Shown: positions 8,139-17,554, counted from the stretch's first letter. The stretch: 35,079 nt of DNA from an uncultured Dorea sp. (GCA_910585725.1 CAJUFA010000032.1:1-35079), one strand, 5' to 3'. The notes: generated from the sequence alone by a model not told the origin. Made by a program: numbers and translations.

Positions 8139-8177
8139 ATGTATAACACTCGAGAAGAAATATATTTTTTTAACTGA
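8139..8177 (+). pseudogene. Beheaded reading frame: start region of a lost plus-strand gene
   Basis: A strong Shine-Dalgarno (TTGGAGGGG, 7 nt spacing) precedes an ATG whose frame ends after 12 codons (MYNTREEIYFFN). Strong initiation signals on so short a peptide, directly at the point where the convergent epimerase gene is cut off, suggest the first codons of a gene whose body was deleted. It could instead be a leader peptide. The original gene cannot be named from 12 residues. Confidence 0.5.
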
Positions 8178-8424
8178 TTCCAGGGGCGTCCTGATGAATC
8201 CGGCTATTCGGATGCTCGATCATCAAGTGGACATCCAACGGTTTTTTCGTTGCTTTTGCCATGTAACTCATATCATTTAAAGACATGGCGAAATTAGGGA
8301 CGTAGCGGCCATCCATGATATCGATATGAAAGGAATTGATGCCGCCTTCGTCCAGATGCTTTACTTCCCTCTCCAGATTTCCATAATCGGCACACATCAT
8401 GGATGCCATTAGTTCAAAATGCAT
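8170..8424 (-). pseudogene. Truncated ribulose-phosphate/allulose-6-phosphate 3-epimerase
   Basis: The 84 codons begin like a ribulose-phosphate 3-epimerase family TIM barrel: SMMCADYGNL, then FHIDIMDGRYVPNF (metal-binding His and Asp) and DVHLMIEHP (second metal His). After about residue 74 the frame leaves the family and stops. A full enzyme is about 220 residues, so two thirds, with the second catalytic Asp and the phosphate-binding loop, are gone. The SD GGGAG overlaps the stop of the upstream surface-protein gene, so the fragment is still translationally coupled. A functional product is very unlikely. The wording resembles the allulose-6-phosphate branch as much as Rpe itself. Confidence 0.82.
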
Positions 8425-8429
8425 ATCTG

Positions 8430-9365
8430 CTATCTCCCGTCATCTTCACTTGATATCTCTTCATCCGCTACGTCTTCCGACTGTTCTATCGTCAACTGAC
8501 TTTCTTCAATTCGTTGTTCGTCCTCTTCCTCTGATTCCTGCTCCATCAAAATCGGTTCAACATCCCAGGTAACCGTAATCTTCGGATGGACGGCAACGTT
8601 GCTCCAATCTGCATTCGAACTGCATTCCCCTGTCAATCCAAAGGAATATGTATCAAAGACTATATCTTCCGACGGCACAGACAGTCCATATTCGTACTTG
8701 CCAGTCTCAGGATCAAATGTATATACGTAAGCATTCTTTGGAGCTTTCTCCATCTTAACATTGATCGACACTTCGCTGTCTTTTGATATTGGCTGCTCAT
8801 TCCCCCTATCGTCAACAAGGGCAAGATACACGTAAGGTAAGTTATCTTCCGCAAAGTCCTTATCCTGCACGATCTGCAGATCATCCGCATCCGTAATCTT
8901 GGCGGATATCGTTACCATCACCGGAACCGTACTTCGATTTGTCACACCCAGTCTGTCGCTGTATTTTGAAAAATCAACGCCTCCCTCCGTACGATTGTTA
9001 AAGAGAAGATTCGCCCCTTCTTCTACAACTCCGCCGCCAAATACAGCCGCATCCGTTTTAAAGAGAAGATTTTGCGGATCAATAATAAAATCAAAAGGAC
9101 TATCCTCATCTTCTTTCACAGTCGGCAAATCCACAGAGATGATATTCTCCTCCACCGTATCCGTCGGCAAAAGAATACTCCCTATCGCCTCTGTCGACTG
9201 ATAATTATCCTCTCCCTCACCGCTCTCTTTTTCATCTGCAGTCTGCTCACCGTTTTCCACAGGCAAGATATTTTGTTCCACTGCAAAGACTCTCATGGGA
9301 CCTATCGCTATTATAACTAATGTAACTATTATTGCTAATGAGTTTCTTATCTTCCTGATATTCAT
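8430..9365 (-). CDS. Secreted surface protein, paralogue of the 23414-24409 product
   Basis: The 311-residue product starts with a signal peptide (MNIRK, hydrophobic core LAIIVTLVIIAIG, cut after VFA). The body has SVDLPTV then FDFIIDPQNLL, and later FGLTGECSSNADW with PKITVTWDVEP; these line up with VTLPTIP, YDYIADPNGLI, FALTGALNKNATW and PSIKVTWSYAE in the protein at the other end of the locus, so the two are paralogues. The C-terminal ~40 residues are very acidic (Glu/Asp/Ser). No LPXTG motif or C-terminal anchor is visible. Such beta-rich secreted proteins occur in Lachnospiraceae; I do not know an established function. It is the last intact gene of the glycan locus; SD AGGAAG is 9 nt before the ATG. 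Confidence 0.72.
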   Translation of the reverse strand: MNIRKIRNSLAIIVTLVIIAIGPMRVFAVEQNILPVENGEQTADEKESGEGEDNYQSTEAIGSILLPTDTVEENIISVDLPTVKEDEDSPFDFIIDPQNLLFKTDAAVFGGGVVEEGANLLFNNRTEGGVDFSKYSDRLGVTNRSTVPVMVTISAKITDADDLQIVQDKDFAEDNLPYVYLALVDDRGNEQPISKDSEVSINVKMEKAPKNAYVYTFDPETGKYEYGLSVPSEDIVFDTYSFGLTGECSSNADWSNVAVHPKITVTWDVEPILMEQESEEEDEQRIEESQLTIEQSEDVADEEISSEDDGR

Positions 9366-9481
9366 ACTTTACTTCTTCCTTCTTTGCCGCAACCTGTCCA
9401 TTTGAAACTGTAAGAATAACTATAATATCCTGCGCAACCCGCATCAACTGTTTCGACAACTGATGACAAAACTACAACTCC

Positions 9482-10549
9482 CTATGCCAGAAAATTCTTA
9501 TCTGCATAAACTACTTTAAATCGATTTCTATGTTTTTCAAAATAAAACGACATCAGTCTCTCTGAGAGAAAACCCGGATAACGATTCTGATAATGATCTT
9601 TTTTCTCTCCCCCGTACCCAGCCGCATAAAATAAAATTGGAAATAACCACGTGCACAGTTCATCCAATACTTCTTTTCTCATGATGAACATATTACAGGG
9701 AGAATACAGATTTTTCTCAAAAAATTCTTCCGCCTGACTATATTCCGCCCCATGATTCTCTTGCAAATACTGCATCATATATTCCCAGTCTGAAACATCA
9801 TGACGCTCTCTATAATTATCAGCCACACTCGGCGCAACATATAATGGAACCGGCAGAATTACATCCACCTCGTTCCTTCTCATACGTTCCACCCAATCTT
9901 CCGGCAGAATAAAGTGTCGTCGATAATGCACCATTCCTACAATATCCTCTTTTGCATTCTTCCAGATCCAGTAGAGGGCAGTCAACTCACAAAACTGCTT
10001 ATTCCTGGCAGAGATATGTTTTCCGGTATCATCCGTCGCCATGTTATCTGAGAGACGCTCCCGGGTGAGCGCCGCGCCTGCCTGAATCTCTTTTTCATAA
10101 GAAGCCAATTCATACGGCTGCTTAAGCGGTTTGTCAAACACTGAACGAACTACATACACTGCCACAGATCTTTCTATCTTCTCATCCAGTTTCTCAATCT
10201 TAGAAAAACTCCGCCCCGTATTGGTAAAATATTTTTTCAGATAAGCATTCCGAAGCTGCCGGTCCAGTTCTACTGTTATCGGATGGAGCTTTTTAAACCC
10301 AAGACTCCTGAGATGCTCTGTGATCTGAGGATGATAAATCCCTCTTGTCCCTATGTATACCGGATACCTGGTATTCAGTTCCGTATATTCATCCACAAAG
10401 AGTACCGGAACTTCCCCTATTCTTTCGGGATTCCGCTCTTCATTACTATATAGAAATGCTTCCACCATAATCTCCGGATACAGTGATTCCAAATATACTG
10501 CCAGAGTCTGCGCTCTGGAATGCGCGCCAAAAATATATACTTTCTGCAT
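9482..10549 (-). CDS. Rossmann-like module + DUF4422 glycan-synthesis protein
   Basis: The 355-residue protein has two parts. Residues ~1-95 form a Rossmann-like module (KVYIFGAHSRAQTLAVYLES, then VPVLFVDEY). Residues ~125-350 are a DUF4422 domain, found in capsule and exopolysaccharide clusters and regarded as glycosyltransferase-like: IQAGAALTRERL, NKQFCELTALYWIWKN, VGMVHYRRHFILP and CNMFIMRKEVL. It is a close relative of the next gene upstream (10646-11827); the two probably arose by tandem duplication. SD AGGAG is 10 nt before the ATG. No membrane helix. Donor and acceptor cannot be told from sequence. Confidence 0.82.
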   Translation of the reverse strand: MQKVYIFGAHSRAQTLAVYLESLYPEIMVEAFLYSNEERNPERIGEVPVLFVDEYTELNTRYPVYIGTRGIYHPQITEHLRSLGFKKLHPITVELDRQLRNAYLKKYFTNTGRSFSKIEKLDEKIERSVAVYVVRSVFDKPLKQPYELASYEKEIQAGAALTRERLSDNMATDDTGKHISARNKQFCELTALYWIWKNAKEDIVGMVHYRRHFILPEDWVERMRRNEVDVILPVPLYVAPSVADNYRERHDVSDWEYMMQYLQENHGAEYSQAEEFFEKNLYSPCNMFIMRKEVLDELCTWLFPILFYAAGYGGEKKDHYQNRYPGFLSERLMSFYFEKHRNRFKVVYADKNFLA

Positions 10550-10645
10550 AATATTTATACTCCTATATCCAAATCCACAAATATTTTAAAGGCACCCTGA
10601 TTCAATCTCGAGGGGTTCTTCGTCTGCTTTTTTATATAAAATCAC

Positions 10646-11827
10646 TTATAGAATAAAGTGTTTTTTAGCATGAACAATCTTATACTCCTCTTCGTGATAC
10701 ATAAAATAAACCGACATAAGATGCTCCGCCAAAAAACCTATATAACGGTTCTGATAATCGGCGTTCGATAAGGTATACACTCTGCTGCCATCTTTTCCGT
10801 ATTCTTCACAATGTTTTTCGCAATAAAATAGTATCGGAAACAACCATTCACAGTAGTCTTCCAAAATCTCTCTGCGCATAATAAACATATTGTAAGCATA
10901 ATAAAACCGCCCGCTCTGCATCCGTTTAACCGTATCCATATATTTCGGCGCAAGTCGTTCCACTGCTTCCAGCATTACCTCCCAGTCTATGCCGATATGG
11001 TCGCGTCGGTACACTGCTTCTACGCTTGGGCTGTCCATTATCGGTATGGTAAGTACCACATCAATATCCGAACCAGCCAACAACTTCAACTGTTTCTCAT
11101 CCATTTCAAAATGCCGCCTGTAATGCCCCAGACCTACATAGCCGGATGTGTCATTTTTCCAAATCCAGTACAAAGCCGTCAGTTCGCAATACTGCTTATT
11201 CTTATCCGATATATTCTCTCCCGTATTGTCACATACTTCGCAAATGCGCCTGTTCGTCAGGGCCGCCCCTGCCTGAATCGGAATCTCCCACGAATACCGC
11301 GAAATATCTTCATTTAAGGGTTTATCCGCATGGGATCTCACCGAATAGATACGGACTGTCCTATAACTGATAATTTTGGTATTTTCTGTTTTCTCAACAC
11401 ACCCGGACAATTCTTCCTCAACTGTCAAATATAACCGATTCTTTAACAGCCTTTCATTCCGGTATATATTCCCGCGAAGCAGGCTCCATAAGTCACTTTC
11501 ATAGGTCAGAGGAACGAGATTCCTGTACCCATGACTGTTCAGACCCTCCATGGCAGACGACAGATACCTCTCCGCAACTGCAATCAATATCACAGCATCT
11601 TTCCGAACCAGCCCTTCCGCCTCTGCATAATTAATTACCGGAACTTCCTTCACCCGTTCCGGATTCACTTCAGTATCCGATACCAGACAATAATCCAGTG
11701 GAAACCTGTAGAAATCATCCCGAAGGCATTCTACTATCAGAGACGCTACGTTCCCTGCTCCAAAAACGATAAGCTGGGAAGTCTTTTTTAATTGTTCAAT
11801 TACATCATTTTCATAGTAATATTTCAT
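10646..11827 (-). CDS. Rossmann-like module + DUF4422 glycan-synthesis protein
   Basis: Same architecture as its downstream neighbour. An N-terminal module starts QLIVFGAGNVASLIVECL and runs through YCLVSDTEVNPERVKEVPVI. The DUF4422 domain carries IQAGAALTNRRI, NKQYCELTALYWIWKN, VGLGHYRRHFEM and YNMFIMRREIL. It has a long insertion near the C terminus (around EKHCEEYGKDGSRVYTLSNA) that the neighbour lacks. The start is uncertain: ATG 11827 lies very close to GAGGA, and an in-frame GTG at 11839 has no clear SD. It is cytosolic by sequence. Likely one of two related transfer steps on the same glycan; this is inference from duplication and context. Confidence 0.82.
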   Translation of the reverse strand: MKYYYENDVIEQLKKTSQLIVFGAGNVASLIVECLRDDFYRFPLDYCLVSDTEVNPERVKEVPVINYAEAEGLVRKDAVILIAVAERYLSSAMEGLNSHGYRNLVPLTYESDLWSLLRGNIYRNERLLKNRLYLTVEEELSGCVEKTENTKIISYRTVRIYSVRSHADKPLNEDISRYSWEIPIQAGAALTNRRICEVCDNTGENISDKNKQYCELTALYWIWKNDTSGYVGLGHYRRHFEMDEKQLKLLAGSDIDVVLTIPIMDSPSVEAVYRRDHIGIDWEVMLEAVERLAPKYMDTVKRMQSGRFYYAYNMFIMRREILEDYCEWLFPILFYCEKHCEEYGKDGSRVYTLSNADYQNRYIGFLAEHLMSVYFMYHEEEYKIVHAKKHFIL

Positions 11828-11859
11828 AGTCCTCTTCACTTATATAGAAAATAATTGAT

Positions 11860-13125
11860 TCATCTAATGAACTCTATCGCAATAGCATGCAAAAATTCTT
11901 CCTTCACAACCGTATAACTGCATCGTTTTATTTCGTCCAATTTTCTTTTAATCTCATCTAACACTCCTCGTCTTACTGAGACGAACATCTGACATGCTTT
12001 CTCTTTTGAAAAATCCTGCAATTCAACCACTGGAATTCCTTTAATCTCTGTTTCATTTCCCTTTAAATCTGATACTACAAAAACCGATACCCGGCTATGC
12101 AGATTATTTTTCTTTAAAAACTCCCAAAAAAGCTTTCCATATTTACCGGCTCCATATACTGCAATCTTCTCCTGCTTTTTTACCATATGTATAAGTCTGT
12201 CCCGATAAAGAGATTGGTTCATACAGAATAACAGCGTGCGAATTGGCTGAATTACATAACTTTTTTCCTTATAGTAATCTCTTATTATTTGATTTGCCTG
12301 AATTAACAGAACTAACACATCCAAATTGTCCTCTGTAATATTCTTACAAATAATATCTACATATTCATCTTCTAATCGACATACCGTATTCCGAAACAGT
12401 ATTTCCAGATTATGCTCTTTGGCAAAACAGAGATTATCAATCAATCCATGTAACAGATCGCACGTTTTTTGTGTGTCAAAACGCTGCTCCATATCCGATA
12501 ATCGATAACAATATAAATATGTTTCTGCCACCGCAAAACGACCTGCCGCATATAAAGTTCTAACTAAAAAGGGTGGATCTTGAAACCTCCGATAGTTTGG
12601 AAAACAAATTTTATTTTCTGTTAAATGTTCTTTTAAATAAAGAAAGCTCTGATAATTATAGTCAAATTGAAAATCATTATAATTCAATAGAGTACCACAG
12701 ATTACTTCATCTGCTGTCTGTCCCTGAATTAATGGTTCCGTCTCAACCCTTCCATTCTTTACATGTTTTCGTAAGCTGCCGCAGACAGGAAGATTTCCCG
12801 TTTCGCATATATGGAACATAACACTCAATGCTTCCTTATCTATGTAGTAATCGTCTGCATCCAGAAAAGCTATATATTTTCCCTCCGCTTTTTGAATCCC
12901 CAGATTACGTGCGGCTCCAGCGCCCTGATTCTCCTGACGGCACAACACAATTCTTTTATCTCCATCCTGAAATTGGGTTAAAATTTCAGGAGAATTATCT
13001 GTAGAACCGTCGTCTACACAGATAATTTCCAACTCATTAAGCGTCTGAGCCTGAACACTTCTGATGCATTCTTCCAGATACTTTTCTGCATTATATACTG
13101 GAATTATAATTGATACTTTTATCAT
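11860..13125 (-). CDS. GT2 family glycosyltransferase with C-terminal Rossmann-like module
   Basis: The N-terminal ~220 residues are a GT-A fold GT2 transferase: VSIIIPVYNAEKYLEECIRS, IICVDDGSTDNSPEIL and the metal-binding FLDADDYY. A helical middle follows, then a C-terminal module KIAVYGAGKYGKLFWEFLKK with VFVVSDLKGN and GIPVVELQDF. It thus carries at its C terminus the module that the DUF4422 and GT4 proteins here carry at the N terminus. No membrane segments. It would transfer a sugar from a nucleotide-sugar to the glycan under assembly; the substrate is unknown. Confidence 0.87.
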   Translation of the reverse strand: MIKVSIIIPVYNAEKYLEECIRSVQAQTLNELEIICVDDGSTDNSPEILTQFQDGDKRIVLCRQENQGAGAARNLGIQKAEGKYIAFLDADDYYIDKEALSVMFHICETGNLPVCGSLRKHVKNGRVETEPLIQGQTADEVICGTLLNYNDFQFDYNYQSFLYLKEHLTENKICFPNYRRFQDPPFLVRTLYAAGRFAVAETYLYCYRLSDMEQRFDTQKTCDLLHGLIDNLCFAKEHNLEILFRNTVCRLEDEYVDIICKNITEDNLDVLVLLIQANQIIRDYYKEKSYVIQPIRTLLFCMNQSLYRDRLIHMVKKQEKIAVYGAGKYGKLFWEFLKKNNLHSRVSVFVVSDLKGNETEIKGIPVVELQDFSKEKACQMFVSVRRGVLDEIKRKLDEIKRCSYTVVKEEFLHAIAIEFIR

Positions 13126-13160
13126 AAATTAGTTTCAAACCTTTCTATACGTTCCATTCC

Positions 13161-14705
13161 TCACTGCAAACACAGGTTCTTCTTTAGTTCTTTCTGATAT
13201 ATGTACGGATCATGCATCTCCCGGACCCGTTCCATTGCCCTCCGGCCCTTTTCTTTAATTTTTTCCGGATGATTTAAAATATCCTCAAAACACTTTCTTA
13301 ATTCACTCTTCAAAATCTCAGACCAGATTTCTTTATCCTGTTCGATGCAAAAACCAAATTGATTCACTGGCATCTGACATATCCATCCACATCCTTCATT
13401 ATTAATCTCCGGAAGCGCCCGGACATTTGTCGAGACGACAGGACAGCCTGCTGCCTGCATCTCCAGAACAACATATCCATAGGTATCTGCAATAGACGGA
13501 AGCAGCCCCACAGATGCTTCTTTGCATTCGTCTAATACTTTCTTATTTGGCAGGCGTTCATAATAAACAATCCAGTCGCTTTCACAGATAAGCTTTTTAT
13601 ACCGCACCATTTCTTCATAAGATGTTCTGGTAAAATAGTCGTCATATTGTAATGAACTAATCAACGTAAGATCAAAATCATAGTTACATTTGAATTCAGA
13701 AAGGACCTGCAAAACCTCCCTGCCGCCTTTGATGAAAAAATCTCTGCCAATAAAAATAAAATGTATCTTCTTCATACCATGTTTCTTTTCAAATTCATCC
13801 TCAGAAACTAGTATCTTTTGCGGGGGATGCAGAATCTTTGTCTTTCCCATTAATACTTCCCTGTCCTTTGACGGAACGGATGCAGTTATCAGACTGTTTT
13901 TTTGTATTTCATATGCATTTTTGCAAAGAGCATACAATGCCATGCAATTAGGCTTTTTCATATATTCTACTAATTGCAGATAATGCCTTTTTTCCTCTTC
14001 TGTTTCATATACCATTCTTGGCATAACGGTTTCAAAAGAAGCACACCATGGCCTGTCCGTTTTACACACGCTGTTAAATGTATGAATCAGTTCTACATTC
14101 GGTATATATTTATCCGGACAATAACATGCCTCTAATATTTGCCGGAATCTTTCCGGCCTTTCATCATACTGAGCTCCTGCCCAGATAATCTCCTCCGTTT
14201 CTTTTGGTACGGCAATGTAAGAGACATTTTCGATCTTGTCGACAATCAAACGTCTCTCCGCATAATCCGTATCTAGATATCCCGGCATTAAATAACCGAT
14301 TTTATTATGTGAACTTACTGTATCCTTATGGATGTAAGCCTCATCCCTTCTTATTTCATACAGCATCTTATACAACAAGATCTCGGAAATAACAAAATAT
14401 GAAAATATATTCCTCTTTTCAAGTTCCTCCTGCAGCATCCTCTGCTTTTCTCTTGTCACTGTAATCATAATATTGATTTCATCTATCAGATTATCCTGCA
14501 GAACATTATCTATATTACTGATTGAGATATCCTCCGACTCTACGGATTCACTCATTACAGTCACAGCAAATTCAACATTATCAATATGATGTATTTTCAA
14601 AAATTTATATACCGTTTTTCCAGCCCATCCGGCGCCATAGAGTATTAACTTTTTTTGATTATCGGACGCTTTATGGAACTCATCCATTGTTTTAAGCATT
14701 CTCAT
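13161..14705 (-). CDS. Rossmann-like module + GT4 family glycosyltransferase
   Basis: The 514-residue protein opens with the module (KKLILYGAGWAGKTVYKFLK, residues ~18-110), then a GT-B fold GT4 glycosyltransferase. The C-terminal Rossmann half of the GT domain shows KIHFIFIGRDFFIKGGREVL and the donor-site region ADTYGYVVLEMQAAGCPVVS, with the second Glu of the E-x7-E motif present and Asp in place of the first. The ATG overlaps the stop of the upstream gene by 4 nt (ATGA), so they are coupled. It is soluble by sequence. Confidence 0.86.
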   Translation of the reverse strand: MRMLKTMDEFHKASDNQKKLILYGAGWAGKTVYKFLKIHHIDNVEFAVTVMSESVESEDISISNIDNVLQDNLIDEINIMITVTREKQRMLQEELEKRNIFSYFVISEILLYKMLYEIRRDEAYIHKDTVSSHNKIGYLMPGYLDTDYAERRLIVDKIENVSYIAVPKETEEIIWAGAQYDERPERFRQILEACYCPDKYIPNVELIHTFNSVCKTDRPWCASFETVMPRMVYETEEEKRHYLQLVEYMKKPNCMALYALCKNAYEIQKNSLITASVPSKDREVLMGKTKILHPPQKILVSEDEFEKKHGMKKIHFIFIGRDFFIKGGREVLQVLSEFKCNYDFDLTLISSLQYDDYFTRTSYEEMVRYKKLICESDWIVYYERLPNKKVLDECKEASVGLLPSIADTYGYVVLEMQAAGCPVVSTNVRALPEINNEGCGWICQMPVNQFGFCIEQDKEIWSEILKSELRKCFEDILNHPEKIKEKGRRAMERVREMHDPYIYQKELKKNLCLQ

Positions 14706-15178
14706 AACTCATATAAAACATCTTCCAACGAAATAACAGGACAGTCAATCTTTCTACTTAAACATTCCTCTATTTCTGCAAAAAAGGTAATCGGTGTAAC
14801 AACAACAGCATCTACGTCTTTTAATTTGTCTTCAGGCGAAATGATATCAATTCCCTCACAGACTATGTCTGTATTCTGATCAATCCCATATTTAATATGA
14901 ATAGCGCTGTCTGCCAATTCATCCACAAATATCCTTCCCACATGACTCATCCCATACACCGCAATATTGTGATACCCCTTCTGTTCAAAGTAAGACTCCA
15001 GATTCTTCCCCTCCTGTTTTACTTTTACCCATTGATTCATCATTAAAAACAGAACAAGATACTTGTCCGAGAGTTTTTGATCCTGTTCAGTTTTTCCGTT
15101 CATTACTTTCTCCATTCCAATCGCGCCCAAAACGCCCCCCACCAATAAAATAATAAAATTACTGATGCTTTTCTTCAC
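14702..15178 (-). CDS. Membrane-tethered stand-alone Rossmann-like module
   Basis: The 158-residue product has one N-terminal transmembrane helix (FIILLVGGVLGAIG) and a cytosolic domain that is just the Rossmann-like module: NIAVYGMSHVGRIFVDELAD, GIDQNTDIVCEGIDIISPED, DAVVVTPITFF. It has no catalytic domain of its own. Start is GTG, overlapping the previous gene by 20 nt. An obvious idea, not shown by sequence, is that it holds the other module-bearing enzymes at the membrane. It could also be an acyl- or nucleotide-sugar-binding accessory protein. Confidence 0.75.
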   Translation of the reverse strand: MKKSISNFIILLVGGVLGAIGMEKVMNGKTEQDQKLSDKYLVLFLMMNQWVKVKQEGKNLESYFEQKGYHNIAVYGMSHVGRIFVDELADSAIHIKYGIDQNTDIVCEGIDIISPEDKLKDVDAVVVTPITFFAEIEECLSRKIDCPVISLEDVLYEL

Positions 15179-16028
15179 CTTTATAATCCGCCTTTCCAGG
15201 TTTAAATATTTTTCTTTTCAATATAGTCTTTACATACGCTTTAAAGCTCTCCCATACAACATACTTATACGATGCTGTCAAATATCTCATTTTTTTAGAA
15301 TCTTTGTTCCCATATAAGTATTTTGACGACCGTTTCCCTTTATGTAAAATAACTGCTTCTTCTACTTTCATTTGTGTAATTCCTGCATTATTACAATAAA
15401 TGTAAAGCAATACTTCTTCTGAATATAAAAATGTCCTATGGTATAACATTTTATAGTATTTAAAAAAAGAAGGGGTTAACATTAGGCAAGATCCATGTAA
15501 AACCTCTGTTTTATCTCTTTTCTTTAACATCTGCTTACATTTATTTGAAAGCAGAGACAGACCATGGTAATCAAAAAACAATTGCAAATAAAAGTACAAT
15601 GTATCTGGAAAGTTTACATATTCATAATATCTTTCTTGAATTTCTCCCCTTTGCTGTATTATCCTTCCGCTTATCACCGCAATATTTTCTTTATATTTTG
15701 AAATTAATATGGAAATATAATCCTCCTGAATCATCTCCGTATCACTATTTAACAGCAGGATAAAATCTGACGAACATTTCTCTTTCGCATATCTTATGCC
15801 GATATTATTGCCCTTTGCATATCCGTAATTCCGACTCGCCTTGATTATATGAACCGAATTATTATTTCTATATTCCTTTCCCAATTCTTTATAAGATTCG
15901 TTTGGAGATCCGTTATCTACAATTACAATTTCAAATTCAATATTTTTCTGCTTTAATACGCTGTCAGTACAGTTAATTGTTTCCTTGTAATTCATATAAT
16001 TTAAAATTACAACTGCTATTTTGTTCAT
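15159..16028 (-). CDS. GT2 family glycosyltransferase (rhamnosyltransferase-like)
   Basis: A 289-residue GT-A fold transferase with IAVVILNYMNYKETINCTDS, IVIVDNGSPNESY, ASRNYGYAKGNNIGIRYAKE and the metal-site LLLNSDTEM. The sequence style (NYGYAKGNN) is that of the WbbL/rhamnosyltransferase branch of GT2, but donor specificity cannot be read. It is one of only three proteins in the locus without the Rossmann-like module. The basic C terminus (KTILKRKIFKPGK) may associate with the membrane. Its ATG overlaps the preceding stop by 4 nt. Confidence 0.85.
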   Translation of the reverse strand: MNKIAVVILNYMNYKETINCTDSVLKQKNIEFEIVIVDNGSPNESYKELGKEYRNNNSVHIIKASRNYGYAKGNNIGIRYAKEKCSSDFILLLNSDTEMIQEDYISILISKYKENIAVISGRIIQQRGEIQERYYEYVNFPDTLYFYLQLFFDYHGLSLLSNKCKQMLKKRDKTEVLHGSCLMLTPSFFKYYKMLYHRTFLYSEEVLLYIYCNNAGITQMKVEEAVILHKGKRSSKYLYGNKDSKKMRYLTASYKYVVWESFKAYVKTILKRKIFKPGKADYKGEEKHQ

Positions 16029-17416
16029 AGTATGTTCGTTCCTATTCCCTTTTCTAATCTGTCTCCAAAAGCTTTCATTGTAAAATTTTTACAATATGTT
16101 TTTCTTGCTTCTTTTCCAAATATATTCAGCATATCCCTGTTCTCGATGCAGTATGTCAATTGTTCAGCCAGGCTGTCCGCATCGCCTGTCCTGCATATCA
16201 GTCCATTTTCACCATGCCTGACATATTCTGCCATTCCTGCCACATCGCATATAATACATGTTTTCCCATACATCATTGCTTCTGTGGCAACCAGCGACAT
16301 TGTTTCCTGTGCGGAAGCAATCACCAGCACGTCAATATCCCTATATTTTTTTTCCATCTCCCCACGATCCAATTTCCCAATCCATTTCACACACTGATTC
16401 TGAAACGTACCGATTCCCTTCCTGACTTCATTAACATACTCGTTATATTTACCCGCGTTTCCAATAATAAGAAACTCGTTTTCCTTTTGATAAATCTCGT
16501 CCAACAGTTTAATTGCTTCCAAATACACCAATTGCTGCTTGACCGGATAAATTGTACCAACCAGTGCAAATGTCGTTTTACTACCTTTACACACTTCTGA
16601 ATTTCCATTTAAATCAGGAATTCCATAAGGCAATATCCCTATTGTATACTCTGTTACATTCTTGATAAAATTCTTCCTCGCCACATCGCTTACCGCATAA
16701 ATACAGATTTCAGAAGAGCATATATATTCCAAAACTTTATCTTTCCAGAATTCCATATACTGGTAGATAATATCACTTTCATGCAGCCATACTAATACTT
16801 TTCTATACTTTCCAATTTCCAATGCACACAATATCATAGGATACGTATTCACAATGATTTTCTCATATTCTTTCACCCAGAAAAGTTCATCCCATTTGGC
16901 GTATTCAAGATTAGGATACACCAAAAACTCAATCCCCTTCTTCTGAAATTCACGAATAAATTTCATGTCGCCATCCGGCGCTGCAATCGTAATATTATAC
17001 CCGTTATTCTGAAGAGCCAGCGCCGCGTACACTGCTGCAATAGCTCCTCCATGATAACCCAATGAAGATGTGATAATCAGGCATTTACACCCTTTCTTTT
17101 CTTTATCTGCAAAATATACCTCCATCTTCCGCTTTTTCTGCCGATTCAGATATTCTGCAAAATGAAGAATCTTATCCCTCTGACATCCCAGCTCCAATAA
17201 TTGTTCTTTCATTTCCATGGCATAATTACTCATAATTACAATTGTATCGTATTGGATTCTATGTATATGTAATGGAGAATAAATGCAGATTCCTTCCTTT
17301 GTTTTTCCCTGCATTTTTTCATTATTATCAAGAAAAGCAACAACCGTATCCTCTGTAGAAATATTCTTTTTGTTTTGCCTGTATAATTCTCCTATGCCAA
17401 AAATTACAATTTTCAT
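16025..17416 (-). CDS. Rossmann-like module + GT4 family glycosyltransferase
   Basis: The first ~95 residues are the module (KIVIFGIGELYRQNKKN, VVAFLDNNEKMQGKTKEGIC, DTIVIMSNYAMEM). The rest is a GT4 transferase: LIITSSLGYHGGAIAAVYAA (N-terminal GT-B fold, glycine-rich loop), TFALVGTIYPVKQQLVYLEA, and the donor motif AQETMSLVATEAMMYGK with both glutamates of E-x7-E. SD AGGA lies 7-8 nt before the ATG. Downstream it is coupled to the GT2 gene. A 138-nt gap upstream holds a coding scar (see 17426-17542). Confidence 0.88.
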   Translation of the reverse strand: MKIVIFGIGELYRQNKKNISTEDTVVAFLDNNEKMQGKTKEGICIYSPLHIHRIQYDTIVIMSNYAMEMKEQLLELGCQRDKILHFAEYLNRQKKRKMEVYFADKEKKGCKCLIITSSLGYHGGAIAAVYAALALQNNGYNITIAAPDGDMKFIREFQKKGIEFLVYPNLEYAKWDELFWVKEYEKIIVNTYPMILCALEIGKYRKVLVWLHESDIIYQYMEFWKDKVLEYICSSEICIYAVSDVARKNFIKNVTEYTIGILPYGIPDLNGNSEVCKGSKTTFALVGTIYPVKQQLVYLEAIKLLDEIYQKENEFLIIGNAGKYNEYVNEVRKGIGTFQNQCVKWIGKLDRGEMEKKYRDIDVLVIASAQETMSLVATEAMMYGKTCIICDVAGMAEYVRHGENGLICRTGDADSLAEQLTYCIENRDMLNIFGKEARKTYCKNFTMKAFGDRLEKGIGTNIL

Positions 17417-17425
17417 TTTTTAATC

Positions 17426-17542
17426 CTATCCACAGATATTCCTTCCATGCTCCACAGCTTTCTTTACATCATTCACATATTTCTCTATTGCGCGGACATA
17501 TTCAGAGTTAACGTATTTTCTTACTCCCTCTACCCGTTTACT
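17426..17542 (-). pseudogene. C-terminal remnant of a deleted gene
   Basis: Between the neighbouring genes a frame of 38 codons plus stop reads like real protein (for example VRKYVNSEYVRAIEKYVND) but has no start codon near its beginning and is preceded in frame by TAG. All other gene junctions in this locus overlap or are short. I read it as the tail of a gene lost by internal deletion. The family is not recognised. Confidence 0.5.
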
Positions 17543-17554
17543 CTAGCGTTCGCT

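Noticed and set aside
7946..8146. Plus-strand 66-codon frame directly after spmA, possible spmB
   Set aside because: Overlap with the spmA stop is right for spmB, but the sequence is charged and has no SpmB features or membrane helices.
9247..9459. Minus-strand 70-codon frame overlapping the start of the second surface protein
   Set aside because: No SD; its 3' half lies within the signal-peptide region of the better-supported gene.
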